Below, one piece after another: positions 42,313 through 50,338 of a stretch of 64,000 bases of DNA. The notes beneath the pieces are model-generated. The model did no database searches. It was given only the letters and a program-made list of their open reading frames with translations, and was not told the DNA's origin. A program made the translations under genes and the position numbers. The stretch spans positions 124,001 to 188,000 of the forward strand of contig NZ_FOUX01000009.1 of assembly GCF_900114995.1 (NCBI RefSeq), written 5' to 3'. Source of the DNA: Chitinophaga sp. YR627. GTDB taxonomy: Bacteria > Bacteroidota > Bacteroidia > Chitinophagales > Chitinophagaceae. Position 1 is the first letter of the stretch; each line of letters starts with the position of its first letter.

Positions 42313-44277
42313 TTAATTGATAAACCACCAGCGTAAACCCAGTCTGAATGTGAAGTTATTGTATGGGTAAGAAGGTCCGGCAAAGTTGTTTGTTGCGAAA
42401 AACGTATTCAGATTTTCACCCCTGATAAATGCCGACAGTGACTTGATACGGAAGTGTACAAATGCCGCCAGATCAGGCGCATAATATTTCACCCGTTGGG
42501 TAGTCTGATACACAAATTGGCCTATCACCGGAGAGTAATCATCGGCATAGTAGGAAGTGTTGTATTTCGCCTCGATACCGGTCATCAGGTTCAGGTTGTT
42601 AAACAGCTTATTCTCATATGCTAAACGGTGACGGGTCCAGATAGTGGGCACATTGATCCTGCCATCTCCATGTACCTGCTGGAAGGCGAACTCCGCATAC
42701 CAGTTATAGTGTTTGTATCTGAAGTGCTTACTGAAAATGACCTGTAACAGGTTAAAGAGTGCAGGTGCCTGTGTGCTCTGATAATAGTTTTCGAAGTAAG
42801 TATAGTTCTCTATCAGGTAATAGTTCACTGCCAGGTTATACTTTAACTTCTTATTATCAGCTGCAAACTGCAACTGGGTAATGTTCTCTTTTCCAAGCCC
42901 ACTGTTATACCAGCTGTCATAGGTACTGCTGAAATATTTATAGATGTACGATGCTTCACGGTTGGTATTACTGAAAAACAGATGCACATTTCCCAGTGTT
43001 TCATTCAGGTAACGACTCAGCATACCACTTACATTATAATCTCCGGAGTTGCGGCCTGCGAGATAAAACTCACCTTTGGCTGACAGGTCCCATTTCTGGT
43101 TACGCGTCTTGTTCCGGTATTCGCCGTGCAGCACCATGTTGCTGAAACTGATACTGGCGTCCAGAAAAGTACCACGTATACTCTCATAGCGGGCCCCGGC
43201 ACTGATAAAGTGCCCCTGGTTGCCACGGATAGGGAATTGTATCAGGGATACATCATTGGAGATCGTACGCCATTCATGCAGGGCGCGGACAGTATCGCCG
43301 TTGAATGCCCATCCGTATTTTCTGGTATAGAAGGACGTGTCCGGCTGACCATCCAGGTAGGCCAGACTATTATTATCTATCCCAATCGTATACTGTACGC
43401 GGAAAAAAGGATCAAACTTATAATAGTCGGTGGTATCGTTCACATGCACAGTATCTCCTTTACCCCAGTCATACTGCTGCACAAACTTGAACCCGGACTG
43501 TTTATTGGTCGTCTTTACCGGCAAAGTAGTATTAAAGAGGCCTGAAGTGGTGGAAGCATAGTTACCCAGGTTCACGTCAATTGTCTTACGCTGACTATAC
43601 CTTGGATTATCCAGGATGGAATCCCCTACGCGGAGACCACCATTCTCACCGTTATTGATCTTATTATAGAAATAGCTCAGGTAAGCATTGTAGCGCTTGT
43701 TTTTGCTGTTGAAACGGGCGGTCAACCGGTAAATATCGTGGTTGGTCGCCTGTGAGCGGAAATAACCAGGTGCGTATTTCTTATTGTATTCGAAGCCGAA
43801 GTTGAAACGGTCGGTACGGTTCTGTGTATGGAGTACGCCGATATTCTGTTCCTGCTGACTACCTACCAGGTACAGTAATTCAGAATAAGGCTTGGTCGTA
43901 TTATAGATACGGGCATTCTGGTGATTAAACCCATATACGTCAAATGTATGGAAACCAGGATCGAAACCGGCCTTCATAAATGGCGTGAACAGGATATTAC
44001 GGGCAGGTGCGCCACTGTTACCCATCATTACATAGCTGGCAGGTACATGCATGTAGGACGAGCTGAAGTCCGCTATGGAGGAATCCAGCCTGTAATCTGT
44101 TGGCTCCCCCAGCAGGCGGTAGGTGATCGTAATCGTATCCGGTTCATGCGTATGGGTACCGGTATCACGCTGTGCTGCGCCACCGCCGCCACCGCCCATA
44201 TTACCGAAACGTTGAAACTGCGCCTTTACGCATTGCGCGGTCACCAGCAAACAACATATTAAAATAAATGACCTCAT
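42313..44277 (-). CDS. Putative porin (Bacteroidota outer-membrane barrel)
   Basis: 654 residues. A signal peptide (MRSFILICCLLVTAQCVKAQ) is followed by a short Gly-rich linker (MGGGGGGAAQR) and DTITITYRLLGEPTDYRLDSS. The remaining 600 residues alternate in long amphipathic strands (NRTDRFNFGFEYNKKYAPGY, FKVQQYDW-like, YNTSYYADDYSP) ending in FTFRLGLRWWFIN, a C-terminal aromatic typical of barrels. It matches the Bacteroidota family annotated as putative porin. Channel specificity is unknown. It lies after purine nucleoside phosphorylase on the same strand with 162 bp between, so common expression is possible but not shown. Confidence 0.85.
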   Translation of the reverse strand: MRSFILICCLLVTAQCVKAQFQRFGNMGGGGGGAAQRDTGTHTHEPDTITITYRLLGEPTDYRLDSSIADFSSSYMHVPASYVMMGNSGAPARNILFTPFMKAGFDPGFHTFDVYGFNHQNARIYNTTKPYSELLYLVGSQQEQNIGVLHTQNRTDRFNFGFEYNKKYAPGYFRSQATNHDIYRLTARFNSKNKRYNAYLSYFYNKINNGENGGLRVGDSILDNPRYSQRKTIDVNLGNYASTTSGLFNTTLPVKTTNKQSGFKFVQQYDWGKGDTVHVNDTTDYYKFDPFFRVQYTIGIDNNSLAYLDGQPDTSFYTRKYGWAFNGDTVRALHEWRTISNDVSLIQFPIRGNQGHFISAGARYESIRGTFLDASISFSNMVLHGEYRNKTRNQKWDLSAKGEFYLAGRNSGDYNVSGMLSRYLNETLGNVHLFFSNTNREASYIYKYFSSTYDSWYNSGLGKENITQLQFAADNKKLKYNLAVNYYLIENYTYFENYYQSTQAPALFNLLQVIFSKHFRYKHYNWYAEFAFQQVHGDGRINVPTIWTRHRLAYENKLFNNLNLMTGIEAKYNTSYYADDYSPVIGQFVYQTTQRVKYYAPDLAAFVHFRIKSLSAFIRGENLNTFFATNNFAGPSYPYNNFTFRLGLRWWFIN

Positions 44278-44438
44278 CCTGTGATATAATTTCCTGCTTC
44301 GAGCTTCTTAACTTATTGGTATTGATACATTTTGGATTGCCGGCACAAGGTCTTGTCTGTGAACGTTTGTTGCAGACGGACGTTTCCAGCTTACCCCCGG
44401 CATTCCCGCGGGCAGGGATGCAAGCTAATACAAGCAAT

Positions 44439-45260
44439 TTATATAACCTTGATCAGCTCCCTGAAAATAAGGGTTAATTTCGGTTCAGCTGCATTGGCAG
44501 CCTCCAGTACTTCTTCGTGGGTGATCACATTTTCTTCTTCACGGATCCCGATATCAGTAATAACACTCATTGCAAAAACCTTCATGCCGCTATGGATCGC
44601 AACGATCACTTCCGGAACGGTGCTCATCCCTACAGCATCTCCACCGATGATGTGCATGTACATATATTCAGCCCTGGTTTCGAAGGTAGGACCCTGTACA
44701 CCTACATAAACGCCGGTGTGTACCGGAATACTATTGGCAGCGGCAATTTCTTTTGCTTTGGCAATCAGCGCTTTGGAATATGGTTCGCTCATATCCGGGA
44801 AACGGGGACCCAGGGTATTGTTGTTGGGGCCACGCAGCGGATGCTCCGGCTGCAGATTAATATGATCGCGGATGATCATCAGATCTCCTACGTTAAATGC
44901 CTTGTTCATACCACCGGCAGCATTGGAAACCAGCAGTGTATGCACACCAAGGGCTTTCATTACCCGAACCGGGAAGGTCACCTGCTGCATAGACAGTCCT
45001 TCATAAAAATGGAAACGGCCGGCCATTGCCACTACAGGGCGGCCATTCATGTTACCCAGTATCAGGCGGCCTTTATGTCCTTCCACTGAAGAGGACGGAA
45101 AATGCGGGATCTGCTCATAAGGGATTTCAACGCTGTCATTGATATCACTGGTCAGGTTGCCCAGTCCACTACCTAAAATAATGCCCACTTCAGGGGTACC
45201 GGACCATGATTTACGGATAAATTCCGCAGCTGCAGCTATTTGTTGTAAGAGATCACTCAT
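44439..45260 (-). CDS. punA: Purine-nucleoside phosphorylase, trimeric type
   Basis: 273 residues. GIILGSGLGNLTSDINDSVE holds the phosphate-binding start, SVEGHKGRLILGNMNGRPVV and MAGRFHFYEGLSMQQVTFPVR the next block, VSNAAGGMNKAFNVGDLMII a nucleoside contact, and DAVGMSTVPEVIVA plus the late VITDIGI the purine-binding end. These are features of the human-like trimeric (low-molecular-mass) enzyme, not of hexameric DeoD. It cleaves inosine, guanosine and deoxy forms to base and ribose 1-phosphate in the cytosol. A TAACTTTG box lies 29 nt before the start on the minus strand. Confidence 0.95.
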   Translation of the reverse strand: MSDLLQQIAAAAEFIRKSWSGTPEVGIILGSGLGNLTSDINDSVEIPYEQIPHFPSSSVEGHKGRLILGNMNGRPVVAMAGRFHFYEGLSMQQVTFPVRVMKALGVHTLLVSNAAGGMNKAFNVGDLMIIRDHINLQPEHPLRGPNNNTLGPRFPDMSEPYSKALIAKAKEIAAANSIPVHTGVYVGVQGPTFETRAEYMYMHIIGGDAVGMSTVPEVIVAIHSGMKVFAMSVITDIGIREEENVITHEEVLEAANAAEPKLTLIFRELIKVI

Positions 45261-45288
45261 TGATTTAATGTCTTTAAAACAGGTTGCG

Positions 45289-45296
45289 CAAAGTTA
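45289..45296 (-). promoter_or_regulatory. Candidate -7 box of the purine nucleoside phosphorylase gene
   Basis: The minus strand reads TAACTTTG, a match to TAnnTTTG, giving a leader of about 25 nt. A TTTTG is only 11 nt upstream, too close for a standard -33. Confidence 0.5.
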
Positions 45297-45369
45297 TTTT
45301 TAATTCACAAAACACTGAGGTTTTATATTTAAATCATAATGACCTATTTTAGCGCCAAATTTTTATCAG

Positions 45370-46584
45370 ATGAACTTACATGAATACCAGGCTAAAGAAC
45401 TGTTGAAGAAATATAACGTACCGGTACAGGAAGGGATTCCGGTAGATACCCCTGAAGCGGCAGCAGAAGCCTATAAGCAACTTAAAGTGCAATATGGCAA
45501 CGAGTTTGCAGTCGTAAAGGCGCAGATACACGCCGGTGGACGTGGTAAAGGTACCATCCGTGGTAAAGAGCAGAGAGGTGTAGCTGTAGGTAAGAATGCG
45601 GAAGATGTGAAAACCATTGCCGGCAACATCCTGGGTGGCGTACTGGTTACCATCCAGACCGGAGAAGCCGGAAAATTAGTTAACAAGGTGCTGGTAGCAC
45701 AGGACGTGTACTACCCTGGCCCTAACCCAATAAAAGAATTCTATCTGTCTATCCTGCTGGATCGTGCAAAAGGTCAGAACGTGATCATGTACTCTACAGA
45801 AGGTGGTATGGATATCGAAGAAGTTGCACACAACACTCCTGAAAAGATCTTCAAAGAGCTGGTGCAGCCAAACACTACCCTGCAGCCATTCCAGGCAAGG
45901 AAAATAGCGTTCAACTTCGGTCTGAGCGGTGAAGCTTTCAAAAACATGGTGAAATTCGTGACTAACCTGTACAACGCGTACGTAGGTCTGGACGCAGCTA
46001 TGCTGGAAATCAACCCACTGTTCAAAACCAGCGACGAGAAGATCATCGCGGTTGACTGTAAGCTGAACCTGGATGACAACGCGCTGATGCGTCATGCTGA
46101 CCTGGAAGCAATGCGTGACATCAACGAAGAAGATCCAACTGAAGTAGAAGCAGGTAAATTCAACCTGAACTACGTAAAACTGGATGGTAACGTAGGTTGT
46201 ATGGTAAACGGCGCCGGTCTGGCAATGGCTACCATGGATATGATCAAACTGAGCGGTGGTGAGCCAGCTAACTTCCTGGACGTAGGAGGTACTGCAAACG
46301 CACAGACCGTAGAAGCAGGTTTCCGTATCATCCTGAAAGATCCTAAGGTAAAAGCGATCCTGATCAACATCTTCGGTGGTATCGTACGTTGCGACCGTGT
46401 TGCACAGGGTGTTATCGATGCTTACCAGTCTATCGGTGATATCAAAGTTCCAATCATCGTTCGTCTGCAGGGTACAAACGCAGAAGAAGCGAAAAAACTG
46501 ATCGAAGAAAGTGGTCTGAAAGTACAATCAGCTATCCTCCTGAGCGAAGCTGCTGCACTGGTTAACAAAGCCGTGACTGCTTAA
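45370..46584 (+). CDS. sucC: Succinate-CoA ligase (ADP-forming) beta subunit
   Basis: 404 residues. LHEYQAKELLKKYNVPVQEG is the ATP-grasp start, VKAQIHAGGRGKGTIRG the nucleotide loop, LEINPLFKTSDEKIIAVDCK the metal-binding strand, and the C-terminal ligase domain has LDGNVGCMVNGAGLAMATMD, GEPANFLDVGGTAN and INIFGGIVRCDRVAQGV. It converts succinyl-CoA to succinate with ATP formation as the beta part of an alpha2beta2 complex in the TCA cycle. The alpha-subunit gene sucD is not adjacent in this window, which is unusual compared with many bacteria but seen in Bacteroidota. A perfect terminator follows. Confidence 0.96.
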   Translation: MNLHEYQAKELLKKYNVPVQEGIPVDTPEAAAEAYKQLKVQYGNEFAVVKAQIHAGGRGKGTIRGKEQRGVAVGKNAEDVKTIAGNILGGVLVTIQTGEAGKLVNKVLVAQDVYYPGPNPIKEFYLSILLDRAKGQNVIMYSTEGGMDIEEVAHNTPEKIFKELVQPNTTLQPFQARKIAFNFGLSGEAFKNMVKFVTNLYNAYVGLDAAMLEINPLFKTSDEKIIAVDCKLNLDDNALMRHADLEAMRDINEEDPTEVEAGKFNLNYVKLDGNVGCMVNGAGLAMATMDMIKLSGGEPANFLDVGGTANAQTVEAGFRIILKDPKVKAILINIFGGIVRCDRVAQGVIDAYQSIGDIKVPIIVRLQGTNAEEAKKLIEESGLKVQSAILLSEAAALVNKAVTA

Positions 46585-46620
46585 TTATATTTTGTAGTGA
46601 TTGACTAAAAAATAGAAAAC

Positions 46621-46656
46621 AAAACCCCGGACAATGTCCGGGGTTTTGTTTTTTTA
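46621..46656 (+). terminator. Intrinsic terminator of sucC
   Basis: AAAACCCCGGACA (46621-46633) pairs perfectly with TGTCCGGGGTTTT (46635-46647), followed by a T-rich run. It starts 37 nt past the sucC stop. Confidence 0.92.
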
Positions 46657-46787
46657 TCACTTTATACGCCGCTTTGGTCACATTCCTATACCGGAGCTGA
46701 AAAAAGTCGTACCTTCATAATCCATCCTTCACTATATACCTGCGTTTCTGCGGGTGCATTTTTTTTTATATATACCAAACAAGTTCA

Positions 46788-47810
46788 ATGATCATGAAGC
46801 GCTTCCGCGACTTTTTCCTGTTTTGTTCAGGAGTGCATGTGCCTATGCTGAAAAGAGCCCCATCTGAAACAAACAAATACGGCGGTATCGGGGCAACGAT
46901 CTTTTTCACCGGATTACTGGCTGCTTTTTCCGGTGGGTATGCATTGTGGACTGTATTCAGTTCTCCCTGGGGTGCTGTTGTATTCGGCATCGTATGGGGA
47001 CTGATGATCTTCAACCTGGACAGGTACATCGTTTCAGGTATGAAAAAGCGTAGCAGATTCCTCCAGGAATTCGGTATGGCCGTTCCCCGGCTGATACTGG
47101 CCATCCTCATTGCCGTGGTGATCTCCAAGCCACTGGAACTGAAAGTATTTGAAAAAGAGATCAACCAGGAACTCATCGTCATGGAGCAACAGGTGTTCAA
47201 AAACCAGGAAGACAAGGTAAAAGACCGCTTCCAGCAACAGGTCAACACACTGAATGTAGAAATTGCCCAGCTCAACGAGGGTATCCGTCAGCAGGCTACC
47301 AAGGTAGACACCCTGCAGCTCATTGCCCAGCAGGAAGCGGATGGTACTGGAGGTTCCCGTAAACAAAACCTCGGTCCTATCTACAAAGCGAAAAAAGCGG
47401 ATGCTGACAGTGCGGCGGCCCTGTTACAGCGGGTTACGGCACAGAATGGCGCCCTGATCGCCCAGAAACGGCAGCAACTGGCAAGTATCGACTCTACCCG
47501 TCAGTCAACCGTCGGTACGCTGGACCGTAGTCACATTGATGGGCTGGCGTCCAGACTGGATGCACTGGGTCACCTGACTGACCGTAGTGAGCCCGTGAAA
47601 TGGGCCAACTGGTTTATCATGCTGCTGTTCATTACTATCGAAACAGCGCCGGTATTCGTAAAACTGATCTCTCCCCGCGGACCGTATGACGATCTGCTGG
47701 AAGCACACGAACATGCTTATATCATTTTCCGTAAGGAAACGATAGAGAAAAGAGAACGCGAATACAATAAGCGTATGATGATAGGGCAAACGGCGGGTGT
47801 AAATGCGTAA
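46788..47810 (+). CDS. DUF4407 domain-containing membrane protein
   Basis: 340 residues. The N-terminus (MIMKRFRDFFLFCSGVHVPM) leads into two membrane segments (GATIFFTGLLAAFSGGYALW, WGAVVFGIVWGLMIFNLDRY), a third near AVPRLILAILIAVVISKPLE, a long coiled coil (about residues 120-250, IAQLNEGIRQQATKVDTLQL) and a last membrane segment near WFIMLLFITIETAPVFVKLI. This is the DUF4407 architecture of unknown function in Bacteroidota and Actinobacteria; NLDRYIVSG is its signature. The first Met or the third residue Met could be the start. It is single, with its own terminator. Confidence 0.9.
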   Translation: MIMKRFRDFFLFCSGVHVPMLKRAPSETNKYGGIGATIFFTGLLAAFSGGYALWTVFSSPWGAVVFGIVWGLMIFNLDRYIVSGMKKRSRFLQEFGMAVPRLILAILIAVVISKPLELKVFEKEINQELIVMEQQVFKNQEDKVKDRFQQQVNTLNVEIAQLNEGIRQQATKVDTLQLIAQQEADGTGGSRKQNLGPIYKAKKADADSAAALLQRVTAQNGALIAQKRQQLASIDSTRQSTVGTLDRSHIDGLASRLDALGHLTDRSEPVKWANWFIMLLFITIETAPVFVKLISPRGPYDDLLEAHEHAYIIFRKETIEKREREYNKRMMIGQTAGVNA

Positions 47811-47829
47811 ATGGAGGTTTAAAGTAAGA

Positions 47830-47866
47830 AGGGATCTGCGGCTTCAGGGTGGCAGATCCTTTTTTA
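47830..47866 (+). terminator. Terminator of the DUF4407 gene
   Basis: GGATCTGC (47832-47839) pairs with GCAGATCC (47852-47859), followed by T6. Its tail touches the stop codon of the convergent SprT-like gene. Confidence 0.88.
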
Positions 47867-48484
47867 TGCAGCGACCAGCTCTACTTCATAAACGGGACTG
47901 AAGAGATACATTCTTTTGGTAGCCACTTCTTCACAACGGTAACGTTTACGGATACGTTCTCCTTTCCGGAAAACGCGGCCATCTTTTGTACGAAACAACT
48001 GGTTGGTTTGTAACTGCTCTACCAGGAAATGATTTTCCTTCTGGCGGTCATAGCGTTTAAGTACCCGCATCAGGTCATCATCTGCACAGGAACTGGCAGC
48101 CGGATTACGGATACTCTGCCGGAGGGCAGCTTCCACATCGGCCGGCAGATAATCCTTTCCGACAAATTCCTTTAAAATATTGGAGAAATGCTGCTTCCAT
48201 TCCTTCCCATGTGATGCAACGCTATTGGCATATTGCATAAATGTGGTAAGGTGTGAAATTTCGTGCAGCAACGTGATCAGAAAAGCATACCGGTTCAGAT
48301 TACCATTAATACTGATACGATGACCACCCCTTCTATCGGGATGGCGGTAATCGCCCAGGATGCTTTGCCGTTCGCGTGTCACCGTTAAGTGGACCTTGTA
48401 CTGGTTAAGGTAGGCCATCACCTGCCCGAAGGTTCCTTCAGGCAGATATGCAGCTAATGCATGTAAAGGAGCCTCCTGCTTCAC
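47864..48484 (-). CDS. SprT-like zinc metalloprotease-type protein
   Basis: 206 residues. The HExxH metal motif is in YAFLITLLHEISHLTTFMQY (HEISH), with a downstream His in SVASHGKEWKQHFSNIL as the likely third ligand. This is the SprT/Spartan fold, whose eukaryotic relative cuts DNA-protein crosslinks; bacterial function is not settled. The C-terminal part is basic (RKGERIRKRYRCEE). The gene follows the ATP-synthase-accessory-type gene by 6 nt and is the last of that operon, an association with no obvious functional reason. Confidence 0.87.
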   Translation of the reverse strand: MKQEAPLHALAAYLPEGTFGQVMAYLNQYKVHLTVTRERQSILGDYRHPDRRGGHRISINGNLNRYAFLITLLHEISHLTTFMQYANSVASHGKEWKQHFSNILKEFVGKDYLPADVEAALRQSIRNPAASSCADDDLMRVLKRYDRQKENHFLVEQLQTNQLFRTKDGRVFRKGERIRKRYRCEEVATKRMYLFSPVYEVELVAA

Positions 48485-48490
48485 GGATCG

Positions 48491-48880
48491 CTAACTGTTT
48501 TTTCTTTTGATAATTTTTTGCAGACTAAAGTTCTCTACTACCGCATATACGGCATAGAAGAACATCAGTATGAAGATAGTAAATTTGCTGGTATGCGGTC
48601 TGTTCGCTACGGCATATATAGTAATGCCGGCCAGACATAACATCATTCTGCTGATCATGGAGCCATATACACGAAGGAGGAAATCTCCGTTGTTCTCAGA
48701 TCGTATTCCCTTGCGGCTCATGCTGTAGGTCATGGCGGAGAGGGCAGCTAAAGCCAGGTTGCCGATAAGAAGTGCCGTGTGGTGTACTCCATTGTCTAAC
48801 AACCAGGCTTTTAAAAATAATAATACGCCATTCAAAATAATGAATAGGCTAATAACTCTAAAGTAGAACCTGTCACTCAT
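48491..48880 (-). CDS. Four-helix membrane protein, ATP-synthase accessory (AtpI)-like position
   Basis: 129 residues with four hydrophobic helices (FRVISLFIILNGVLLFLKAW, ALLIGNLALAALSAMTYSM, SMISRMMLCLAGITIYAVA, FTIFILMFFYAVYAVVENFS) and a basic C-terminus. No family motif is certain. Small proteins of this type lie between atpZ and atpB in many Bacteroidota, so an F0F1 accessory role is likely by position. Its start overlaps the end of atpZ by 8 nt. In this window it is followed by the SprT-like gene, not atpB. Confidence 0.7.
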   Translation of the reverse strand: MSDRFYFRVISLFIILNGVLLFLKAWLLDNGVHHTALLIGNLALAALSAMTYSMSRKGIRSENNGDFLLRVYGSMISRMMLCLAGITIYAVANRPHTSKFTIFILMFFYAVYAVVENFSLQKIIKRKNS

Positions 48881-49133
48881 TCCTGCTGGTATCTTTGATA
48901 ATTTGCCGCAAAATTAAGACTAAAGCTAATAAAGACAAAATGATCAGAAAGAAAGGGAACGACCATCCTGTCCGCTGGTCAATTTTATAACCAGCAAATA
49001 CCGCTATGCCTAATGTGGCCATCATCTGAAAAGCCAGCCCTGTGTACCGGATTATCAGCCTGTTATCTGGCTTCTTCTTCAGCTTTTTGCTCGACTTTTG
49101 ATTCGGATTTTGTTGAGGTGACTGGTTTTCCAT
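48873..49133 (-). CDS. AtpZ/AtpI-family F0F1-ATPase accessory protein
   Basis: 86 residues. A Lys/Asn/Gln-rich N-terminus (MENQSPQQNPNQKSSKKLKK) precedes two membrane helices: LAFQMMATLGIAVFAGYKID and WSFPFFLIILSLLALVLILR. The motif GxAFQMxxxLGIxxFAGxxID-like with the conserved Gly-Tyr-Lys-Ile-Asp is typical of AtpZ. These proteins assist F0F1 assembly or Mg2+ supply. The start lies 71 nt inside the bactofilin gene in another frame, so expression should depend on that transcript. Confidence 0.88.
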   Translation of the reverse strand: MENQSPQQNPNQKSSKKLKKKPDNRLIIRYTGLAFQMMATLGIAVFAGYKIDQRTGWSFPFFLIILSLLALVLILRQIIKDTSRNE

Positions 49134-49536
49134 TTTTTTCTTTCTGATTTGCAGCTGCTACTTCCTCAGGCTCCATATAGCAACGACCGTTGAATTTCGC
49201 TGTTGGCTCCATCTCAAAATGTGCAGTGTACAGATCACCTTTCACCAACGCATTGCCTTTCAGGAAAAGCAGATCTTCCACTTTAATAATACCAGTTACT
49301 TTACCCAGAATGTCTGCACTCTGACATATCAGATCACCGGTAATTTCTCCTTCCGGACCTACTACAATTTTAGCTTTTGTTGATACGAGGCCGTTCACCT
49401 GACCGTCAATGCGAATATCTCCTTCGCTTACGATATCTCCCTGAATGGAAGTTCCAGCACCGATAATGTTTACGTTGGAAGAAGGCATTACTGATTTACT
49501 CTCGCTTCTTGCATTACGATTGTTGTTGCTAAACAT
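49063..49536 (-). CDS. Bactofilin family cytoskeletal protein
   Basis: 157 residues. SNVNIIGAGTSIQGDIVSEG, DIRIDGQVNGLV, AKIVVGPEGEITGDL, ADILGKVTGIIKVEDLL and LVKGDLYTAHFEMEPTAKFN form the repeating beta-helix of bactofilins, polymer-forming scaffolds that localise cell-wall or membrane enzymes. The last 28 residues are a Lys/Glu/Ser-rich disordered tail, and the DNA coding for this tail also codes the start of atpZ. A bactofilin gene next to atpZ is common in Bacteroidota. Confidence 0.93.
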   Translation of the reverse strand: MFSNNNRNARSESKSVMPSSNVNIIGAGTSIQGDIVSEGDIRIDGQVNGLVSTKAKIVVGPEGEITGDLICQSADILGKVTGIIKVEDLLFLKGNALVKGDLYTAHFEMEPTAKFNGRCYMEPEEVAAANQKEKNGKPVTSTKSESKVEQKAEEEAR

Positions 49537-49730
49537 AGGATTCTAGGTTTTTCAGCTTTTAGTTAGTGTGATGTAAGATAGTATTATTTATTAACATATT
49601 ATTTCCGATTGACAATCACTTCTTTCAGAAGTTATTCACATCTTCCCTTAACGGTATACGGCCCCCTTTGCGTATCTGACCTTCTTATATATTTTGTCCC
49701 GCAATATTTTATGTGCCTGACCTGAAATAG

Positions 49731-50135
49731 TTAGTATGTACTGTTATCGACTTTCGGAACTTTAATAGTAGTTGTGTCCAGTTTGCTTGTGGAATAGTCT
49801 CCGCTGATAACCTTCTGAATATTGTCCAGGTATTTATCGCGGGCATTAATAGCAGCTTCCAGTGAATCTGTGCGCATTTTTAACCGGATGAATTCCCTCC
49901 GTTGCTTCAGGTCACCATATCCCGGGATATAATAACGCAACGGTGTAAATACAACGGTGGCGACCGTAATTGTCACCAGCAGCACAAATAAAGTACTTAA
50001 AGCAATATACACACTCATTCGTGATAATTTAAACGATGTCACCTCTTCGTAGGTATTGTCGTTCATAATTACCAGGCGGTATCGGTTACCGATCCGTCCC
50101 ACATTTCTGCCCTTTTTATCACGCTTATTAGCCAT
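49731..50135 (-). CDS. Single-pass membrane protein with coiled coil (M23-type N-terminal region, no peptidase)
   Basis: 134 residues. Basic cytosolic N-terminus (MANKRDKKGRNVGRIGNRY), one membrane helix (YIALSTLFVLLVTITVATVV) with FTPLRYYIPGYGD just after it, then a coiled coil (LKQRREFIRLKMRTDSLEAA) and a Thr/Ser/Lys tail. This resembles the N-terminal region of membrane-bound M23 peptidases or the FtsB/FtsL type, but no LytM domain follows. It may be a stand-alone divisome-like or scaffold subunit. It lies 194 bp upstream of the bactofilin gene on the same strand and is divergent from porW. Confidence 0.6.
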   Translation of the reverse strand: MANKRDKKGRNVGRIGNRYRLVIMNDNTYEEVTSFKLSRMSVYIALSTLFVLLVTITVATVVFTPLRYYIPGYGDLKQRREFIRLKMRTDSLEAAINARDKYLDNIQKVISGDYSTSKLDTTTIKVPKVDNSTY

Positions 50136-50250
50136 ATCCGCTATAAAACTGAATAATTTTTCTGATTATCAACCGGCTAAAGTTAAACATTTATATTATT
50201 TCGTATTTAAAAAATTGGATAGGACTCATTTTTAATCGTAATATGCACTT

Positions 50251-50282
50251 TTGACAGCCTCAAAAAAATAATCCTATCTTTA
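50251..50282 (+). promoter_or_regulatory. Candidate promoter of porW/sprE
   Basis: TTG (50251-50253), 21 nt, then TATCTTTA (50275-50282), one base from TAnnTTTG. The predicted leader is about 53 nt. Confidence 0.5.
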
Positions 50283-50338
50283 AAAAATAATTTCCTGACA
50301 TATAAGTTATATAGGTAAGCCTATACACCCTGGCATCC

